Shown here one piece after another: positions 1 to 11,259 of a stretch of DNA of 64,000 nt. This DNA is from Scedosporium boydii (taxonomy: Eukaryota > Ascomycota > Sordariomycetes > Microascales > Microascaceae), in assembly GCA_002221725.1 (NCBI GenBank), contig NJFT01000023.1, forward strand, positions 1 to 64,000. Direction: 5' to 3'. The position numbers were made by a program, and so were the translations under genes. How positions within the stretch are numbered: position 1 is the first letter of the stretch; the number at the start of each line of letters is the position of its first letter. The notes below the pieces were generated by a model. That model saw only the letters and a list, made by a program, of their open reading frames with translations, did no database searches and was not told where the DNA came from.

Positions 1-350
1 TTTGTATTCTAGTAGTATTCTTATATATAAAGTACTAGTGGTAATACTTACATAGTACCTACAAGGGTTGGGTGGGGCAGTGGCGTCAATTTCTCGTACT
101 AACATTTAAACCCCCGGGACAGGTTTACATCAATGGTTGTGGGGTCATCTCCAGCTTCCTCCACTGGCAGGGGATGGAGAGATCTGCACTAAAATGCGGG
201 GAGCAGATTGCTTAGTAATGAATCACATGTCGCGGACAATGAACCTCGGCATGCAACAGAGTCCAAAGAAGGTGGTCTGGAATGAAGCAACATCGGGCCA
301 TCCAATCCAATATTATTACCCCATGATTCTGTTCAACCCCCAACCACAGC
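1..350. other. gene-free left edge
   Basis: This is the 3' flank of the biotin-carboxylase gene. Short open frames on both strands overlap each other and lack codon structure or recognisable motifs. I see nothing else here. Confidence 0.5.
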
Positions 351-3005
351 TTAGTCCCCACTTCCCGACCCCTCCGCTCCCTCTTCATCGGGTACGAGGA
401 CCTCACACATTACCACTCCCTCGCTAATCTTTGCCCCTTGTTCCACTTGCATGCGAACGACACCAGCTGCCTCCGCATTGATCCGGATCTCCGTCTTCAT
501 ACTCTCGATGACGAGGAGACCATCACCTCTCTTTACTGTGCTTCCATCTTTAGCCAGGACTTGAAGAATATGGCAGGGCATAGGTGAGAGGTGTTTGCGT
601 TGGACATCTGTTGTCGTTATTAATTAGTATTGGATAGCGCCTGATGTGATATTCTTTGTGGGGGGAGCCTTTGTGATGGGACGACTCACCCGAAGACCCG
701 ATGCCTTCCTGTTTCGCTTGCTCAAACATTCCAGCCCAGCTCAACGCATCGGAGAGAATGTAGTTGGTACAGAGCCCAAGATTCGGCGAAAAAATGGATA
801 TCTCTCGTCTGTAGTCACTGACACTCAGCACAGAGCCGTAAAATTTATGTCTCTCATCGTCCAGTTGGATGTGTAATTCACTACCACATCCAGGGGAAGA
901 TGTGTTCCTCGTGCCGGATTGTAATAGCAAAGCCCTGAATCTCGAAGAGGCTTCGGCCGCCGCCGCATTATAAAAGCGTCTCGTCAAGACGCCGCCGCGC
1001 TTATTGAACAGCACCCGTTTCTGGGCTGCCGTGAGTGTGAAATCCGTTGGCAAAGGCGAGACCTCGAACTCGTTAGTTCCAACCCGAGTAACGGCGAGTT
1101 CCTGTACAGCAGTATGACCTAGAAGCTGTAGTTGACATGCAACAAACTCTAGAGCCCCGGTCCTTCCATCTTTAGGCTGGTTTCGGAACCCCGCCGGAAT
1201 GCTGCGGAAGACTTTGGAACCCGCGGCCTTCGTCGCACTGCCAAGTTGGCGGTTATATAGGGCTGCCGCCATCATCATCGGTCCTCTGAGGTAGTCGACA
1301 TTGACGGGCTGGAGAAGGTCACCCTCGTAAGCTTCAATAAACGCCGTCGTGTAGCCGGGCTGCTGGAATTTCGGATGTGCCAATACGCGCTGGAGGAAGA
1401 GTTGGTTTGTAGTGACGCCTAAACACACGGTATTCTTGAGGACGTAGATGAGTTTCTGGATAGCCGAAGTTCTGTCCGCGGCCCAGACAATGATCTTGGA
1501 AATCATGGAATCAAAGTGCACTGAGATGCTGGAACCGGAAGTAACCCCGACTTCATAGCGAACGTCCGGGATCTGCACTCCCAGAACTTCAGACGCCGGC
1601 TTAAACGTTGTTACTGTACCGACGCATGGAAGAAAATTGATGAATGGGTTTTCGGCGCAGAGTCGAACCTCGATGGCATGGCCTTGCTGATGTATCTTGC
1701 TAAGCTGGGGGAGTGACTCTAGCTTTCCGCCGGCTGCAATGTAGAGCTGCAAGGCAACAATATCGACGCCCGTAACTTCTTCGGTGATTGGGTGCTCGAC
1801 TTGAAGGCGGGTATTAACCTCGAGGAAATAGAAGGCCTCTCGCTGGGTGTCAACGATAAACTCGACTGTCCCGGCAGAGACGTACTTCAGCAACGAAGCA
1901 ATCTCTACGGCGACACCCGACATATCCTGGCGCATCTTAGGCGACAGCCAAGGACTCGGAGACTCTTCCACCACCTTCTGATGTCTCCTTTGGATAGAAC
2001 ACTCGCGGTCCAGCAGGCTAACGAACTTCGCTCCATCGCCAATAACCTGGATCTCAACATGCTTCCCGCTCTCGATGTACTTTTCGATCAAACAGTGGCC
2101 CGATCCAAACGACCTCTCTGCTTCTGATGAACATCTGAGAAAAGCCTCCAGGAACCTGAACGGCCTTAGCAACAAGATAAAAGAGGAATTCCTTCTCCAG
2201 GATACCTTAGCACTGCACTTACTCTGACTTCTTTCGAACCACGCGCATTCCCTTCCCTCCACCCCCTGCACTTGCCTTAACAAGGACGGGGTACCCTATT
2301 TTGTCGGCCTCGGCCTCGAGATGAGCCGGGTCCTGATTCTTCCCCGCATACCCAGGGATGAGTGGTACAGATGAATGTTCTGCCAAGTATTCTTTCGCGA
2401 CTCTCTACATCATAGATGGCGAGTTTTAACGGAGAGTTGCAGAGATATAGCGATCAAAGAGACTCACGTACCTTATCACCAAGCTTCAAAATCGAGTCGG
2501 GGGAAGGGCCAATGAAAATGATACCAGCGGCGGTCACCACACGCGCAAAGTCGGCGTTCTCGGATAGGTAGCCATACCCTGCTTCAGTCAGCCTCTAACC
2601 GTATCCTCTCTTCACCCCTAAAAGGTAACTCACCGGGATGGATCGCGTCTATACCAGTGGACTTTGCCACTTGGACTAGCCGTTCGATATTTTGATACGG
2701 CTGCTGATCCGCAGGACCAAGACAGATCGCCTCATCTGCCAAGATGACATGCAGTGAATTTTTATCTCTAGCACACCGTAAGAATACGAACTAATCCGTC
2801 CTTAAGAAACCCCGGAATGACAAACTTACTCGTCAGCGTAGACAGCCACAGCCGTGATCATCTGCTGCTTGCAAGTTCTGATAATCCTGCACGCAATTTC
2901 CCCTCGGTTGGCAACCAAGACACGCTTAATCACTAGGCGGCCATCGTCTCGAAAAACGGGAGGCGTCTGAAAAAGCGGACGCTTCCTTCGAGCCTTGGAT
3001 TCCAT
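351..3005 (-). CDS. biotin-dependent acyl-CoA carboxylase, alpha subunit (biotin carboxylase + biotin carrier)
   Basis: Hand-spliced from six exons (3005-2830, 2767-2634, 2578-2472, 2404-2223, 2155-690, 607-351), giving 773 residues. It should carry out the ATP-dependent carboxylation of its own biotin and pass CO2 to the carboxyltransferase encoded next door. The N-terminus has the biotin-carboxylase start [13 protein letters not shown]. It is followed by the ATP-grasp glycine loop [25 protein letters not shown], and the catalytic segment [18 protein letters not shown]. The C-terminal carrier domain starts with [10 protein letters not shown] and has its biotinyl lysine in ESMKTE at about residue 726; most family members have (A/S)MKM. 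Length and order match the alpha subunits of methylcrotonyl-, geranyl- and propionyl-type carboxylases. The start at 3005 gives a short leader; an in-frame ATG at 3095 exists, so a mitochondrial presequence is unresolved. The family call is firm, the acyl-CoA substrate is not. Confidence 0.9.
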
Positions 3006-3255
3006 GATGTCCGATTCGGTAGGGAGGCACTGGGGACTTGATCGGAGGTGACTGGTCAGCTGTGGGGAAAGCAACACGCAGGTCAAAGGAGACAAGTCGT
3101 GATCTGTGGTAGTCCTGTTTGACCTGGAGAGACTCGGGTTCAGAAAGAGGTCTATTGGAAATTTTATCAGTTTGGGTGTGTGTGTTTGGATGTCGCCGTG
3201 GGGTAGAGAGATCCCAGCACGCCCTGGTCGGATGGCTGTCCAATGATTTTAGCTA

Positions 3256-3263
3256 CCGAGGTG
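3256..3263. promoter_or_regulatory. CCGAGGTG half-site upstream of carboxylase alpha gene
   Basis: CCGAGGTG lies about 250 bases before the alpha-subunit start. The same octamer begins the perfect inverted repeat at 6449. A second CCGAGG occurs near 3329. A shared Zn2Cys6-type regulator for both promoters is inference; a single octamer match can arise by chance. Confidence 0.3.
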
Positions 3264-3592
3264 TGTGGGTGGGTGTGAGACGGATAAGTCTTTTGCGAGG
3301 TACGTTTATTATTAGTCATGTCACTGTCGCCGAGGAGAGATTCGGTCTCTTTTGAGGACGATGTTAAGGTCTTATTGTAATATTACAACACCGTCCGTAA
3401 TTCTGCACGGTTTTCGGGGTCTTTCAAATGAGACGGATGAAAATCCAGGCGAGATCTCGACTAACTATTCAATTGAAATAGCGGCCGCACCACATATATT
3501 GTTGCTTGCTGTAAAATATAATCGAAAAAGGTATTGCAGGCAAAGATAGAAAAGTTATTTTCTAGTACCATTCTATAGGATCAGATTATTCA

Positions 3593-3850
3593 CTAACACT
3601 GAAGCCTACCCTGCCCACATGACGTTGTCGGGATGCTGTTGAAGCTTCTTGCGATTGTTCCTCGGTTGGCTTGCCCCGGTTTAGTTGCGTTGAAGCTACC
3701 GAGGAGGTCAACAGTTCGAGAGGCATTGGTGGCATCCACGATCTCTTTCATATTTTCGGCAGCGACCTCGGCCTTGTAACTAATAGGGCAGCATCTTGAC
3801 CAAGGCCTCAACTAGTACCGGTTCAAAAGACGAGCCGGCGGCTGTAAATT
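3593..3850 (-). pseudogene. coding-like relic, frame-shifted, family not recognised
   Basis: On the minus strand a protein-like stretch (SSFEPVLVEALVKMLP) breaks at a stop. It resumes in another frame with SYKAEVAAENMKEIVDATN, followed by SRTVDLLGSFNATKPGQ. Amino-acid composition is gene-like in both pieces, but I cannot name the family. It could be the remnant of a further enzyme gene of the carboxylase cluster, or chance. Confidence 0.25.
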
Positions 3851-4397
3851 AGCATTTGGGTCAGATATCCGATCATCTTCACTTCGTTGAAACCTATTCG
3901 ATGTCCTAAAAAGACATGACAGGCTCATCTTTTATTCTGTAGTTTTAATGGCGTTAACCTAGTTGTCTAGGACTGCCCCCTCGCCGAGCAGCGGACAATG
4001 TTGGGACGTTCCTAGGATCGGCACAGCCACCAGTCTCTAGGAGGGGATCTTTACAACCGGAGAGGAAGTCTGGCCAGGTCTACCATAAACCAGAAATACT
4101 GTGGCAGTAGATGACCATCAGGCCATTTCAAATCATGTCCTCTGCCATGAACCTGCTGCTCATGAGTCCTCGTATCCATTCTAGAAAGTGAACTACGTAC
4201 ATGTCAATCTTACACAGGTTACTTCCATCTATCTGCATCTCGCGGCCTTGTTTTTCGATAAAGAATCTCCAGAGGAATGCCATTCATGTGTATTTTTTGC
4301 GGCGTATACCGGACTGTTGGTGTGAACTTGACCTAGCATAAACGAAGGCTTCTAGACTCTGCTTGGAATATTATAAGACATCGGCACTTCCATTAAG

Positions 4398-6192
4398 CTA
4401 GATTCTAGACACGCCCCTCATTCCGGTATTGCCCTTACTCGGACGATTTCGGCATATCTCCAGACACATTCCAAGTACGTCTCTCGTGTCCCGGGGATCA
4501 ATGACTCCATCATCCAGGACCCAGGCCGACGTCGTGTACGCGTCACTCTCCTTCTCTACTTGATTCTTCAGCCCAGTCGTCCTTGCAGAAATGCTTGCCT
4601 CATCAACTGCCCTACCCGCCTTGGTAGCTGCGTCACGAGCAATCATCTCCATAACACCAGCTAGCTGCTCGGGGCCCATGACCGAGCACTTACTGTTTGG
4701 CCACGAGAAGAGGAAACGAGGGGCGTATGCCCGTCCACACATGGCGTAATTCCCTGCACCGTAGGAAGCTCCGCATAGGATAGATATGTGCGGCACTGTC
4801 GAGCGAGAGACGGCGTCTATGAAGGTAGAGCCAGCGCGAATGATTCCGTTCTGCTCGGATTTTGTGCCGACCATGAATCCAGTGACGTTATGAAGGAATA
4901 TGATTGGATTACAATTTTCATTGTTGAGTCGGATGAAGTGAGTGGCTTTCTGGGCCTCGGGGATCATGATAACGGGAGACTGGTTACCAATGATGCCGAC
5001 GAGGTGTCCATGGATGCGAGCCCACCCGCACAGCATCCCGGGCCCATACGTCGCTTTGAAATTCTCAAATCGGCTGTCATCCACAATCCGAGCAATAACT
5101 TCGCGCATGTCCATGGGCTGGCGGATATTTACAGGGACGACCTGCAAGATATCCCGCGGGTCATACCGGGGCGCTAGAACCGGCGGCTGTTCAACAGTGC
5201 TGACGTTTTCTTCGGGGAGGCTCAGGACCCAATTTCGAGCCAGCTGGCAGGCGTCGAATTCGTCGGCTGCGAACGCATCGCCAACACCACTGATGGAAGT
5301 ATGCATCTCTGCACCGCCGAGGTCTTCCGCGGTCGTCACTTCTCCAGTGGCCATGTACACCAACGGCGGGCCTCCCAAGAACACCTGCGCCTGCTCTTTG
5401 ACAAAAATACTATAGGACGACATCCCGGGCTGATAGGCACCCCCTGCAGTGCTGCTGCCGAAGACGATCGTGCATGTGGGAGATCCGGCTGCGGAGCGAA
5501 GAGTGATGTCCCTGAAGCCGGCGCCCCCAGCGTGGAAAACGCGGAATTGCTGGGGAAGATTTGCGCCGGCAGACTGATTGAGGTAAATCATGGGGAGACC
5601 GTTTTCAAGCGCGATATCACTTGCTCGCTTCGCCTTCTTAACGGAAATCTCGTTGGATGCACCGCTGTCCAGAGTTGGAATGTTGCCTGCAATCATGACG
5701 AGCCGACCACTACACTCCCTAGATTAGAAAACAAATCCCCGATCCAGCGCTCTCGGAGGGGAAAACTACTTACTGCACGAGGCCGATCCCGCATAGGACG
5801 CTCGCATTCGGACTAGAATGCTTGATATTGTAACCAGCTGTTGGCATAAGCTCCAGGAACGGCGATTCCGGGTCCAGAATCAGAGCCATGCGGTCTCTCG
5901 CTACGATCCATCCCCGTCATTAGTAACGAAAGACATGAGAACTATATTCTCCATCACTGGGGCTTCCTTACCGGATAGCATGCCGCGCGAGCGATGCCTC
6001 CTATGACACAGTTTAGTTAGATGCAGCACTCTCCTAGTCAAGGCAAACTTACTCGACGTGCTTGCTCGGGCCCTCGCCCGCAGCCCACTTCATGACATCC
6101 TCCCACTTCTCCAGCACAGGCTGCCACGATGCAGCATTATCCTGGCAGACCTTATCTGATGGCGATAACTTGGACGTGTACTGGCGGAACAT
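4398..6192 (-). CDS. acyl-CoA carboxylase, carboxyltransferase (beta) subunit
   Basis: Four exons (6192-6053, 6000-5972, 5900-5774, 5718-4398) give 538 residues, the usual length for methylcrotonyl/geranyl/propionyl-type beta subunits. It transfers CO2 from carboxybiotin to an acyl-CoA. The N-terminal half has ERHRSRGMLSGARDRMALIL, then the oxyanion loop GSSTAGGAYQPGMS and FLGGPPLVYMATGEV with GGAEMHTSISG. The C-terminal half has the second oxyanion segment CGASYGAGNYAMCGRAYAPR and GPEQLAGVM. Upstream of the first oxyanion loop the acyl pocket reads FRVFHAGGAGFRD, where methylcrotonyl enzymes carry a RIF(Y/F)NQA-type motif. I therefore would not call it the leucine-pathway enzyme. It sits head-to-head with the AtuA-like gene and on the same strand as its presumed partner alpha subunit. 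The real upstream exons are short, so a gene finder could miss them. Confidence 0.9.
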
Positions 6193-6640
6193 ACCGAGAT
6201 GCTGGTCTCATGAGTCGAGTTTTGCTTTTTGGAAGGAAGAAATCCTTGGCTCTGTTTAAAATGCGGATTGGAATAAGATGATCAATTGAAATCCGCGGGG
6301 TTGGTCAACTGACAAATCCCGTGTGCGCCAGTTGCTGGTAACAGTGGCTTTCGAAGTCGCATCAACCAGAATGGTCTTAAATTTGATCGATTGGCTGCGG
6401 TTTGAACGGGCACAGCCCAAACCTTCCACCACCATTCACTACCGTAGACCGAGGTGCGTTACCTCGGCTCGCACTTTGAGAGCTTCCCAAGCCCACCTAA
6501 CCGATAGTGAAATAAATGAAATTTATCTTATCAAATTTCGGACATTTATTATAAAAAGCTATTCTATTGACTGAAGCGTGATACGCTGGCTCAGGAGTGC
6601 AACTCAGATGGGTAGAATACCTCTATGTCAATCTTCGAAG
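6193..6640. promoter_or_regulatory. shared divergent promoter of carboxyltransferase and AtuA-like genes
   Basis: The 448 bases between the two divergent start codons are AT-rich near the AtuA side (6500-6570) and contain the 19-base inverted repeat at 6449-6467. No open frame here resembles a gene. Co-regulation of the pair is inferred from the geometry. Confidence 0.6.
6449..6467. promoter_or_regulatory. perfect inverted repeat, candidate Zn2Cys6 regulator site
   Basis: CCGAGGT, five bases (GCGTT), then ACCTCGG: the arms are exact reverse complements. The outer triplets CCG...CGG are the kind bound by fungal binuclear-zinc dimers. It lies about 174 bases before the AtuA-like start and 257 before the carboxyltransferase start, a sensible place for one site serving both genes. 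Binding is inference; no such regulator gene was seen in the window. Confidence 0.45.
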
Positions 6641-8751
6641 ATGAAGCACCACGTCAGGATCGGATGCTACAGGTAGGTGCAGCAGACGCAGCAAACCAAG
6701 CCCCACCGAGATATCTGCTAATTCATCCGTCTCAGCGCCTTTTGGGGTGACACCCCCGGTGCAAGTCGCCAGCTGGTCGAGGCCGAAGATGCAAGGCTCA
6801 ACTATCTTGTTGCAGATTATCTCGCCGGTACGCCCCTCATATCTGGAATTGCGGAGTCAAGCGGTGTACTCACTGCTATTTAGAAGTGACGATGGGGCTG
6901 CTCGCCCGCGCCTCTCATGCACCAGCCAGGCCTGGATCTGGCAAAAAAGCGGCCGGGTACATCAGAGAGTTCGTGACTTTTGTCCTCGAGCCTCTGCTGC
7001 CTCAGATCCTCGAAAAGAAAATCAAAGTCGTCACCAACGCTGGCGGTCTCGACCCTGTTGGACTGAAGGAGCTGATCGAGGAGTTGGCAGCCGAAAAAGG
7101 AGTCACCAACCAAGTCAAGGTTGCAGCAGTCTATGGAGATAACATCATCGGTCAGAAGAAGGAACTACTTCAAGCTGGCGCTTTCAGTGCCTTCAACCCA
7201 CTCAATGTTGATGGCGCCGATGAGGCCATGTTCGAAAGCCAAGACAGCATCCTGAGTCTGAACGCATACACCGGGGCTCAGCCCATCACCAAGGCCCTTG
7301 AAGCAGGCGCAAATGTCATTGTGACTGGCCGGTGCGTCGATAGCGCCCTGGTCTTAGGCCCCCTCGCGTACGAGTACTCGTGGGATTATTCGCGGCTCGA
7401 TGACCAGCCAACTTTGGACCGCCTCGCCAGTGCTTCGCTGGCCGGCCACCTGGTCGAATGTGGGGCGCAGGCAACAGGAGGTAACTTTACGGACTGGGAA
7501 CTATCAGCCGGAAGCGCGTACGGGGGTTGGGCAAACATGGGCTACCCCATCGTCACATTTGAAGAAGACGGCACCTTTACTGTTTCCAAGCCTCGTGAAA
7601 CTGGTGGACTCGTTACACGGCATACCGTTGGGGAGCAGATGCTGTACGAAGTGCTGGACCCGGAAAACTACATCCTGCCTGATGTTGTGGTGGACCTCAG
7701 CAGGGTAGTTCTGGATCAAGTCGATAAAGATAAGGTCCGAGTAACCGGCGTGCGTGGCAAGCCCCCAACAGAATGGCTCAAGTGTACCGCAGTTCGGCAG
7801 ATGGGATTCCGGACCACTGCCGATATGCTCGTCTTCGGCGCGAACGCGGAGCAGAAGGGCAAGGTGTTAGGTAATGCTATCCTTCAGCGAGCTCGGAACG
7901 TTACAGAGATGGAGCTCCGGAACGCTGGCAAGTCTGAGGATTTTAAAGGCTTCGAGTCCAAGGTCATCATTGTAGGTGCAGAGCATTCACTCTCTGCATC
8001 CGCGGCCAGGCCTCCGTCACGCGAGGTGGTTGTCCGAATCGCAGCCAAACATGTACGACGGCATGTTCTGGATGTCCTCGGCCGAGAGGTAGCGTCCTTC
8101 GGGACAAGCAGTGCTCCGGGCATCGCAATGTTCAGCAGTGGTAGGCCAAAGGTCTCTCCGAATTTCCTGGCATCTAGCGTTCTCGTCCGTCGCGACTTTG
8201 TTACTCCAAAATTTTGCATGGGAGGTTGGACGTCGACCATCTCAGTGCCACTAGTCACTGAGGGCTGTAAACCTATCGTTCCCTCAGCCTCGGCCATCAA
8301 GTTCGAATGCCCTTCCTCCGCAATCCGTCAGCCATCGCCGAATCAGAACACGCGCTGCAATCTACTCGATGTTGCGGTTGGACGGTCAGGAGACAAAGGA
8401 GATACTTCAAACATCGCTTTTATTGCCAGGAACCGGGTCTTCTACCCGTACCTTCTGGATCAAGTGACTCCAGAGATTGTGGCCTCTGCGCTCTGCAACT
8501 TGCTTCAGCCTACCAGCACTGTTACACGTTATGAGGTACCCGGCGTTCACGCCATTAACTTCGTGGTGACCAACTCCCTCGGTGGAGGCGGGCTAGACAG
8601 CTTGGCACTAGACAGGTACGAGAATGTGCTCTTTTCAAATTAATTTTGGACTAACAGTATTTCTAGGCAAGGAAAAGGATATGCACAATTATGCCTAGCA
8701 TCTATCCAGCTACATATCCCGCTCGAGGTGCTCAACCAAGCCCGGTTATAA
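6641..8751 (+). CDS. AtuA-like protein (DUF1446, acyclic terpene utilisation family)
   Basis: Four exons (6641-6672, 6736-6827, 6884-8615, 8667-8751) give 646 residues. The spliced start reads VRIGCYSAFWGDTPGASRQ followed by NYLVADYLAEVTMGLLARA, the hallmark N-terminus of DUF1446 proteins. After it come VVTNAGGLDP, NAYTGAQPI and VIVTGRCVDSALVLGPL. The C-terminal part has the small AtuA-like domain with VAVGRSGDKGDTSNIAFIAR. Bacterial AtuA is encoded with geranyl-CoA carboxylase subunits and is needed for growth on citronellol/geraniol; its chemical role is not settled. The start ATG at 6641 was chosen because it alone gives the conserved frame across the first two short exons. Reading the large exon alone loses both ends, including the last exon after 8667 (QGKGYAQLCLASIQLHIPLE). 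It is divergent from the carboxyltransferase gene. Confidence 0.9.
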
Positions 8752-9043
8752 AATAAGGGTTTGCCCAGGTCACAGGCTGCGAGACCGAGTGCAAGATCGG
8801 GTATTAAACTTCGTTGTAATATGCGTTTCAGCTGAAATGAGAGTTGATGATGGGTATTAGTGATAGGAAGTTCGATAAAATTGTATAATCCTAAAGATGA
8901 TGGATATCGTACCGATGAGAAGACCGAATTGATTCACGCTGACATATTGAAAATAACTTCTGTAGATTTGCTGATTGGGTAGCCCATACTGCTTTGAAGG
9001 TGAACAGAGAAATCACCTCGGCCTCTTAATGGAATGGACCCCT

Positions 9044-11259
9044 TTAGTAGTGGTACTTCAACCCGGTTCGATGAAGCTTGCGGCCGTTAGCGAAATAGTA
9101 TTGCAAGTTCGCCAGTAATGAGATGAACACCGCTGCCGAAGTAAGGCCAACGATCTCCGTCCATGCTCTTCGATAGACTGGCGCGTCCTCTGACCTGAAT
9201 ATTTGCTTCCCCACGAGCCCGGAACAATTTGCGGCCATGATGTGGATGGCCATGGTGATTGAACGCTCGCCAGAGGACTGGGCATTCAGCGCCAGCCAAG
9301 CACCATTTACCGGATCTAAAATAAGAGGTTAAAACATGTTATTAGCCAAAATTCCGTCTCCAAACCCCCATCACGCATCTGAGTGGGACTTACGCCAGGG
9401 CCAGGAGAAGGCAACGGATGCCGAGAGGATAATAAATCTCCGGATCTTATCATCAGATTCCAGGAGACTCCAATTGCCCACCTATCCCCGGGTTAGCAAC
9501 TGGGATGAATCGCTTGGCCAAGAAAGGGATCTTACGTTGAATGCCCAAAAGATCAAAAGCCCCAGAGTGACCCATGGCCCCCGGACACGAAGCTTGTCAC
9601 TACCATAAAGTATCTCAGGAGTCAGGACCAGCATTTACTCATGTTCTCTTACGATCAGAGTACTTACGCTGCCCATCCCCAGAATATGATGGAGAATAGC
9701 AATATCCACTTCCCGATGGAGATAAGAGCGTTCGATTGCAGCCGATCGAATCCAAAGCCAGTGACTAAAGTCGGCGCATACGAATCGAAGCCGGACGTGG
9801 TTGCCAAGCCCGTAATTGTAAATCCTATATGTGGAAGTAATCGCCAGTTGGTCAACTGTGATTTCATTTGGAAGTCAGCATCATATGGGGAGTCTATGAA
9901 ACGTCAATGTCGGAAATGGCATACATACCACAGCCTTCAGTTCCTTCCAACTCACATTCCGACTTAGCTGCGCTTTGGACGGATCATCGCGAAGTACTCG
10001 CTCCGTGAGGATTCTACTTTCGTTCTCTGTGAAATATCGAAAGCCCAGAACCGATACTGGTTTCGCCGTACTGAAGGGAACCGTCAAAATAAAAGCGATT
10101 CCGATAAGGATAGTAAATACCCCCTCCAGCTGTCCCCCCAGTATTAGCGCAACCTCTCTACAAGTCTTTTCGTATTTGTTTCGAGTGAGCTTACAATAAA
10201 GAGCCATTGCCACCCTGCAAGGCCGGCAATGCCACGCATGTGCAGACTTCACCCATGGCATTAACATAAATACCCTCAAGCTTAGGGAGGTTTTTTTAAA
10301 TGACATACATTCCAAATGCAATGAGCCCAGATGTTGCCGAAGCTAGCATATTGCCTAGGAAGAACCAAGAGAACCGCTTGCTAATTTCATCCGTTTTGTA
10401 CCAGCGACTAATAGTAAAGAGGCTGGCAGGAATGAAGCCGGATTCACAAAACCTAGTGAAAAAACATACTTCGTCAGAACGGAGGTTAAAAGACGAGGTA
10501 TCGCCCATGATATAGCCCTGATTTTGCACTCGCTTGATACTACAAACCCCAGGAGTAGCCTCGTGGCCAGGTATGGACCCAGTCCCTTTTGGAAAGCCTG
10601 GAACGTTGCTACGAGGCCCCTAATTGTTGAGTTTGGTTCATTAGCTCAGAGGAGGTTGATTATTTGGGAGTTGGAGAAAAACACACCAAGCAACAATCTG
10701 ACCCCCAATCCAGAGTGTTGGTCCAACCCGATATAACACGATGTTACTAGGGATCTAAGAGGCATTGTCAGAAGATGAGACCTTTTTTTCAGTCCCATTT
10801 TTTCTCGATTCTCTCACCTCTAGAAGAATGATCCCTAGAGCCAGAAGCTGCTGTCCGAAGTTGAACTGATTTTGGGTAATCCCAACGTCGTTGAGAAAGA
10901 AGTCCGTCAAAGCGTTGCCACTGTTTCATCTTAGACAATCCCCTTCCTGCTCTAGTATCAAACCTTCCAGGAGAAGGTAGAGACTTACATGTTTCCTCGA
11001 TCCAGTTGCAATGCAAAGAAGCCAAGAATCAATAAGGGCATCAACAGAAAGTCCACTCTGGTCTAATTAGCGGGTCATGGCTATGGCTATGGAAGGCCGT
11101 GTGGCCTAGATCAAATTTACGCCCGACTTACTTTCTAACGAGTGCCGTTTCCTCCTCCTCTGTCCATTCTAGCTGCCCGTCGGATTCTACACCAGATACA
11201 ACTTCGTTAGAACGTTGCAAACTCGGGAGAGAGGTCTTCTCATTCTGTAGAGTCTCCAT
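9044..11259 (-). CDS. MFS transporter, allantoate permease (Dal5/Tna1-like) family
   Basis: Twelve exons (11259-11132, 11057-10989, 10920-10818, 10754-10687, 10619-10548, 10452-10309, 10246-10195, 10129-9929, 9855-9668, 9599-9536, 9481-9394, 9315-9044) splice to 482 residues. Diagnostic segments are the acidic start EWTEEEETALVRKVDFLLMP, LILGFFALQLDRGNI, LLLGFCESGFIPAS, AGLAGWQWLFILEGVFT and the mid-loop WKELKAV. Near the C-terminus are SGERSITMAIHIMAANCSGL and QIFRSEDAP(V)YR. Family members are plasma-membrane proton symporters for small organic acids, vitamins or dipeptide-like solutes. Its position just after the carboxylase/AtuA cluster makes it a candidate substrate importer, which is inference. 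It is unusually intron-rich compared with its neighbours. Confidence 0.85.

Larger units (their letters stand above)
3006..4397. other. intergenic stretch, promoter of alpha-subunit gene plus a decayed coding-like patch
   Basis: It holds the upstream region of the carboxylase alpha gene (roughly 3006-3560) and the 3' flank of the carboxyltransferase gene. The half-site at 3256 and the coding-like relic at 3593-3850 are listed separately. I see no other gene. Confidence 0.5.

Noticed and set aside
2156..2283. N-terminal part of the long open frame over the carboxylase alpha gene (550-2283)
   Set aside because: It reads through an intron (2222-2156). The spliced junction restores the conserved [17 protein letters not shown] sequence.
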